Shown here in pieces: positions 24,048-27,897 of a stretch of DNA of 27,897 nucleotides. Position numbers and translations under genes: made by a program. Every line of letters starts with the position of its first letter. Position 1 is the first letter of the stretch. Under the pieces are notes generated by a model, which ran no database searches, had not been told where the DNA came from, and saw only the letters and a program-made list of their open reading frames with translations. Location: NCBI GenBank assembly GCA_034667245.1, contig JAXDKI010000256.1:1-27897 (forward strand). The letters are read 5' to 3'. Origin of the DNA: DATBFX01 sp034667245 (GTDB lineage: Bacteria > Chloroflexota > Chloroflexia > Thermomicrobiales > UBA6265).

Positions 24048-25292
24048 TCATCGACGAGTCTGCCGGTGAACGAAGGCGTCCGGGCGAACGCCTGCGACGG
24101 TCATCGCGGACCGCTGACGGGGCGGCAATAGCCGGGGAACACTGAAGATCGCGGCGATCAACGCCGCACCCGCGACCACGCCAAGCAGGTCGCTTACTTC
24201 GAGCGAGCCAAGACCGGTGTGCCGTTCCAGTTCGTGCCTGGCACTGAACTCAGCAAGCGCGACCGATGCCGCACCAAAGGCGATGCCCGCTCCGGCGATC
24301 GTCAACCACCGCCGCACCGGGACAGCTACGCCGGCGCCTCCCACTCTCGTCAGGACACCCACGGTCAGTGGCAACCAGAATTGGGCGAACCGGAAGAGGA
24401 CCGCCGCAGCCAGTGCGGCGGGCAACGGCACCCCACCCCGCGTGAGCACTCCGGCCGCGGTCAGCTCGACCGCGCCGGCGCCCTGGAAGACCGGCGCCAG
24501 GAGCATCACCATCGAGGCGAGGACGCGCGCCGCGACGACGGTCGACAGGGAGGGCTGCTGACCGACGGCGCGCAGCGTCGCCTCCAACATGACGATCCCG
24601 CAGAGGTTAACGCCAAGCGCGAGCGCGATGGGACCGGCAAGTTCGCGGGGGCGAAACCCGTGCGCACGCAGTTCCGCGAGCGGCTCCCGGACCCGTCGTG
24701 GCAGCCGTCCGTGAAACGACGGCCGGTGCGCCAGCAGAACCGCCACCACGGTGGCCGTGAGCATGACGATCAGCAGAGAGGTACCGGCCAGGACAAACAC
24801 ACTTGCCTGGCGCAAGAAAAGGAGCCGGGCGACCGTCGGGAGGAGGACGAGAAGGAAGGCGATCTCGCTGGCGATACTTGAGAGCACCGTCGCGTAGAGC
24901 GCGTCGTTCGTCCGTACTCCTGCCGCTCCGACGTCGCGGGCGAACCCGACGATCGCCGCCGGCCCGCCGAAAGGGACGACCGTCGCAATCACGTGCCGGT
25001 AGAGGTGGGACCGCATCAACGTCAGGCGACGGACCCGGTAGCCCAGCCGGCGCAGCAGGATACGAAACTTCTGCGCGATCAGCGTCTCGACAGCTATCTG
25101 GCAAACCAGAGCGACTGCGAGCCAGCGCAGATCGGCGCGCCGCAGGGCGGAGACCATCCCGGCGAACTCGCCTCGGCTGCGGATGACGAAGAGCGCGGCG
25201 AGCAGGATCACGAGGAAGATCCAGATCGCGGCTCCAAAGCGGGGTATCAGGCGCCGGCCCACCTCCGTGACGGCCGCCCGCTGCGAAATCAC
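24048..25292 (-). CDS. LPG-synthase/flippase-like membrane protein (UPF0104)
   Basis: The 414-aa protein has about eight to nine helices matching the lysylphosphatidylglycerol synthase transmembrane (UPF0104/YbhN/AglD) family. Visible patterns are the N-terminal helix (AIWIFLVILLAALFVI), LRRADLRWLAVALVCQI, then RSHLYRHVIATVVPFGGPAAIVGFARDVG, and later LAPVFQGAGAVELTAAGVLTRGGVPLPAALAAAVLFR, a family hallmark. The family includes lipid flippases and glycolipid-assembly proteins; there is no catalytic synthase domain. The GTG at 25290-25292 is chosen because GGAGG lies 8 nt before it. A TTG two codons upstream would be only 2 nt from that site. It is the first gene of the minus-strand envelope operon, divergent from the two-component genes. 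Confidence 0.85.
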   Translation of the reverse strand: MISQRAAVTEVGRRLIPRFGAAIWIFLVILLAALFVIRSRGEFAGMVSALRRADLRWLAVALVCQIAVETLIAQKFRILLRRLGYRVRRLTLMRSHLYRHVIATVVPFGGPAAIVGFARDVGAAGVRTNDALYATVLSSIASEIAFLLVLLPTVARLLFLRQASVFVLAGTSLLIVMLTATVVAVLLAHRPSFHGRLPRRVREPLAELRAHGFRPRELAGPIALALGVNLCGIVMLEATLRAVGQQPSLSTVVAARVLASMVMLLAPVFQGAGAVELTAAGVLTRGGVPLPAALAAAVLFRFAQFWLPLTVGVLTRVGGAGVAVPVRRWLTIAGAGIAFGAASVALAEFSARHELERHTGLGSLEVSDLLGVVAGAALIAAIFSVPRLLPPRQRSAMTVAGVRPDAFVHRQTRR

Positions 25293-25364
25293 CGGCAACG
25301 CCTCCTCTCACTCGATCCGCGGGTCTCGCACCGACCCGGTTCACTGATCAGGATGGGATGCCCA

Positions 25365-25381
25365 GGTGAAGTCAAGATGAA
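25365..25381 (-). promoter_or_regulatory. 11-bp direct-repeat box A, facing the envelope operon
   Basis: On the minus strand this reads TTCATC-TTGAC-TTCACC (plus strand GGTGAA 25365-25370, GATGAA 25376-25381). The half-sites start 11 bp apart. It lies 73-90 nt upstream of the flippase-like gene and overlaps a TTGACT that could be a -35 element. Plausible site for the adjacent OmpR-family regulator. Confidence 0.5.
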
Positions 25382-25419
25382 TTCACCGTCGGCGCACGTG
25401 GCCGGTGAGGTAGTCAAGA

Positions 25420-25437
25420 CTTCATCCAGGCTTCATC
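25420..25437 (+). promoter_or_regulatory. 11-bp direct-repeat box B
   Basis: CTTCATC occurs at 25420-25426 and 25431-25437 (CTTCATC-CAGG-CTTCATC), starts 11 bp apart. This is the tandem half-site layout that OmpR/PhoB-type dimers bind. It lies in the divergent region about 390 nt before the response regulator start. Confidence 0.55.
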
Positions 25438-25747
25438 TTCTACGACCCGCCAAAACATGCTTGGCAGCGGAAGAGCCAACTCTTGCCGCCGCGCTCGGCG
25501 GTGAGGAGCCTGGCGCGGGGAATCCCGGGTTGCCGAAGCTGATCACTTCTCGTCTTCAGTTTGCCGGTGGTGACGGCAGCATTCTCCCGTCAAACGTCCG
25601 GTTCGCGGGGCTGGCTCGCCGATGGCGTCACCTACCCATCCGGAGAGGCCATCGTTGAGTTCGATCGCCGGGAGCTGGACCGCTCGTTGACAGAAACAGA
25701 CCGAGGCGGGCCGTTGCGTCCCGCCCGCACGGCCAGGGGCGCCTCAG

Positions 25748-25765
25748 CTTCATCCAGACTTCATC
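25748..25765 (+). promoter_or_regulatory. 11-bp direct-repeat box C, next to the response regulator
   Basis: CTTCATC at 25748-25754 and 25759-25765 (CTTCATC-CAGA-CTTCATC), differing from box B at one base in the spacer. It lies about 65-84 nt upstream of the response regulator start, the normal position for an autoregulatory activator site near the -35 region. Confidence 0.6.
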
Positions 25766-25831
25766 GATGGGGAAGATCATTGCTCACGGAATGCGCGAGT
25801 CCGTCGCGCGGTGCATCAGGAGCAATGGTTG

Positions 25832-26500
25832 GTGCGAATCCTCGTAGTTGAAGACGAACCCCGTCTGGCAGCGCTTCTGCAGCGCGGCCTGACGGAGGAA
25901 GGGCATGCCGTTGATGTGGTCGAGACCGGAGAAGAGGCGCTCGATTGGGCCGAGTTCGCCTGCCCCGACGCCATCATCCTCGACGTGATGCTCCCCGGTA
26001 TCGACGGGCTGGAGGTCTGCCGCCGGTTGCGGGACCGCCGGATTCAGGTGCCCATCCTGCTTTTGACCGTCCGGCACACGGTGACCGACCGCGTAGCCGG
26101 TCTCGACGCCGGAGCCGACGATTACCTCGTCAAGCCGTTTGCCTTCGCCGAGCTCACGGCCCGTCTCCGCGCGCTCGCCCGTCGTCCCGCCGAAACGCTG
26201 GAGACGACGCTCCAAGCCGGCGACGTCCGGCTCGATCCCGCAACTCGGCGGGTCTGGCGTGGGGAGCGGGAGGTCATGCTCTCGAACAAGGAGTTCCGCA
26301 TCCTCGAATGCCTGATACGCCGACCCAACTATGTGCTGACGCGGCAGATGATCTCCGACCAAGTCTGGAACTACGACGCGCGTGATACTACCAACCTGAT
26401 CGAAGTCCACATCCGCTCGCTCCGGCAGAAATTGGACGATCCCTACCCCGGTGCGCTCATCCAAACGGTCCGCGGCGCCGGCTATCGTTTCGTCGCCTGA
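25832..26500 (+). CDS. OmpR/PhoB-family response regulator
   Basis: The 222-aa regulator has a receiver domain (about 1-118) with VEDEP acidic pair, phospho-acceptor Asp51 in ILDVMLPGIDG and Lys101 in VKPF. A winged-helix output domain (about 125-222) follows, with MLSNKEFRILECLIRRPNYVL, then the recognition helix region LIEVHIRSLRQKL, and the terminal TVRGAGYRFVA. The frame is open from 25811, but AGGAG (25818-25822) positions the start at TTG 25829 or GTG 25832; the second gives the normal VRILVVEDEP N-terminus. The kinase gene follows after 2 nt. Three direct-repeat boxes upstream suggest autoregulation. The signal is not known. Confidence 0.95.
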   Translation: MRILVVEDEPRLAALLQRGLTEEGHAVDVVETGEEALDWAEFACPDAIILDVMLPGIDGLEVCRRLRDRRIQVPILLLTVRHTVTDRVAGLDAGADDYLVKPFAFAELTARLRALARRPAETLETTLQAGDVRLDPATRRVWRGEREVMLSNKEFRILECLIRRPNYVLTRQMISDQVWNYDARDTTNLIEVHIRSLRQKLDDPYPGALIQTVRGAGYRFVA

Positions 26501-26502
26501 TC

Positions 26503-27897
26503 GTGCGCCGGCTCCCGGTCCGATGGCGGCTAACCGCCTGGTACGCTGCGTTCTTCACTTGCATCCTCGCTGTCCTGGGCGCGGGTCTCTTCTTCGGTCT
26601 TCGCGCACGCCTCAACGCGACCTTCGACGACCAGCTTCGTGCGCAGGCATCCACCACCCTCTCCACGGTCCAAGAAGTCGGCGACAGGTTGGCGCTCGAC
26701 GCCAACGAGGATACCGATCCGCAAAGTGGCGAGCACTTCGTCCGCCTGGTCGACTCCACCGGCGCGGTCGTCACCGACACCAGCCCCGCGCTCGGCGACC
26801 TCCCGCTCGATCCAGCGCTGACCGCCGCGGCCCGAGCGGGCAAAACTCGTCTCACGTCGTACTCCGTCGAAGGCGAGACGCTCCGGGTCATCACGACCCC
26901 GGTCTGGTCCGAGGGTCGCGTCGTCGGCGTCCTCCAGGTCGGCCTATTCCGCGGAGAGATCGACGGCGCGCTCGCCGAATTGCTTACGGCGCTCGGCGTG
27001 GCTATGCCGATCCTCCTGATCTTCGCCGTGGGCGGCGGCTACCTCCTGGTGGGGCGGGCCCTGGCACCCGTCGCCTCTCTCACCCGGCAGGCGGCGAGAA
27101 TCGGCGGCGGCGACCTGCACAGCCGCGTCAATCTCGACCTCCCGGATGACGAGCTTGGGCGCCTCGCGCGCACCTTTGACGCTATGCTCGCGCGGATCGA
27201 AGATGCATTCGCCCGTCAGAACCGCTTCACCGGCGACGCCGCTCATGAGCTGCGCACGCCCATCAGCATCATGTTGGGTCAGGTCGACCTGGCGCTGGCG
27301 CGACCTCGTTCCGCGGAGGACTACCGCACGACGCTCCGCGAGTTCGAAGGCGATCTCGCCCGGCTGAACGAGGTGGTCGGCGCGCTCCTCACGCTGGCTC
27401 GGTCGGACGCCGGATTCGCAATCGCGCGCGCGCGGTTCGACCTCGCGCACACCATTCGCCTGGTCTGCGAGCAATACACCGATCTCGCCGACCAGGCCGG
27501 CATTGCCCTGCGCGACGAGTCCGTTGCGGCACCGCTGGAGGGAGATGAGGATCTGCTGGTCCAGGTGCTCGTCAACCTGCTCGACAATGCCCTCGCCCAT
27601 ACCCCGGCCGGCGGCCGCATCGTCGTCGGTTGCCGGCCGGGCGGATCAGGCGTCCGCTTTTGGGTCGAAGACACCGGAGCGGGGATCGCGTTGGAGCACC
27701 AGGCTCGGATCTTCGACCGCTTCTATCGCGTCGACACGGGGCGGTCGCGGTCGCGGGGTGGAGCGGGTCTGGGGCTGAGCATCTGCCGCGCGATCGTCGA
27801 GACGCACGGCGGAACGATCTCCATCATCAGTGCCGTCGACCGCGGGACCAGAGTCGAAGCGGAGCTGCCGGGACTCGGTGCCCGGGCAAGCGGCGGG
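26503..27897 (+). CDS. HAMP-domain sensor histidine kinase (runs off window end)
   Basis: The frame starts at GTG 26503, two nt after the regulator stop, and stays open for 465 codons to the last base, so the 3' end is missing. It reads MRRLPVRWRLTAWYA, a first helix (about 12-35), an extracytoplasmic region (about 36-155) and a second helix (about 160-185). HAMP (about 185-238, ALAPVASLTRQAARIGGGDL), the dimerisation helix with phospho-acceptor His248 in DAAHELRTPI, and the ATPase domain follow. The N-box is NLLDNALAHT (about 358-367), G1 DTGAGI, F-box FDRFYRVD and G2 GGAGLGLSIC. The G2 box and the following GTRVEAELP show that only a few residues are likely lacking. It phosphorylates the regulator encoded upstream; the stimulus is unknown. 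Confidence 0.95.
   Translation, partial: MRRLPVRWRLTAWYAAFFTCILAVLGAGLFFGLRARLNATFDDQLRAQASTTLSTVQEVGDRLALDANEDTDPQSGEHFVRLVDSTGAVVTDTSPALGDLPLDPALTAAARAGKTRLTSYSVEGETLRVITTPVWSEGRVVGVLQVGLFRGEIDGALAELLTALGVAMPILLIFAVGGGYLLVGRALAPVASLTRQAARIGGGDLHSRVNLDLPDDELGRLARTFDAMLARIEDAFARQNRFTGDAAHELRTPISIMLGQVDLALARPRSAEDYRTTLREFEGDLARLNEVVGALLTLARSDAGFAIARARFDLAHTIRLVCEQYTDLADQAGIALRDESVAAPLEGDEDLLVQVLVNLLDNALAHTPAGGRIVVGCRPGGSGVRFWVEDTGAGIALEHQARIFDRFYRVDTGRSRSRGGAGLGLSICRAIVETHGGTISIISAVDRGTRVEAELPGLGARASGG

Noticed and set aside
25561..25851. Short plus-strand frames in the divergent promoter region
   Set aside because: They cross the regulatory boxes and the regulator's own start and have no plausible initiation signals.

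Overview
This 27.9-kb window is GC-rich, gene-dense bacterial chromosomal DNA. The gene content best fits a Chloroflexota (Thermomicrobia-like) genome: a DUF4331/TPR/RcnA-like cluster, tandem type I glutamine synthetases, C-terminal thrombospondin type-3 repeats on a secreted protein, and frequent GTG/TTG starts. The phylum is inferred, since no rRNA or marker gene is present. I found no tRNA, rRNA, CRISPR array, transposase or prophage gene.

Layout. (1) 1-2.0 kb: a possible small Cys-rich ORF (minus) and a GT87/DUF2029 membrane glycosyltransferase (plus). (2) 4.2-1.9 kb, minus: a phosphate-uptake operon of a DUF47/PhoU-like protein, a PiT transporter (8-nt overlap) and a metallophosphoesterase, with a PHO-box-like direct repeat upstream. 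(3) 4.5-4.8 kb: a 56-codon gene not recognised as any family, with an extended -10 promoter and a perfect 23-bp inverted-repeat terminator shared with the convergent gene. (4) 4.8-11.6 kb: a secreted protein with TSP3 calcium-binding repeats (minus), divergent from a plus-strand run of secreted DUF4331+CHRD protein, anchored TPR protein and RcnA/NicO-type nickel/cobalt exporter. Copies of a GTAGGGGAGGG palindromic repeat lie in the first gap and inside the 5' end of the exporter frame. (5) 11.9-12.9 kb: an EamA/DMT transporter. (6) 12.9-16.6 kb: a long leader with clustered dyads, then two adjacent glutamine synthetases of different subtypes (GSI-beta-like, then GSI-alpha-like) and a terminator. 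(7) 16.8-18.6 kb: an ABC-2 type exporter pair. (8) 25.3-18.6 kb, minus: a probable six-gene envelope operon of LPG-synthase/flippase-like membrane protein, secreted protein, two LolD-like ATPases, an 888-aa FtsX/MacB-type permease and a PAP2 phosphatase. (9) 25.3-27.9 kb: a divergent promoter region carrying three 11-bp-spaced direct-repeat boxes, then an OmpR-family response regulator and a HAMP histidine kinase that is still open at the window end.

How it may work together (inference). The boxes at the regulator promoter and the box upstream of the PiT operon fit one pattern, TT(C/A)A(T/C)C-N5-TTCA(T/C)C. The two-component system could therefore control itself, the divergent envelope operon and phosphate uptake, in the manner of PhoP/PhoR. 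The DUF4331-TPR-exporter block looks like a cell-surface module linked to metal handling, with an unknown mechanism.
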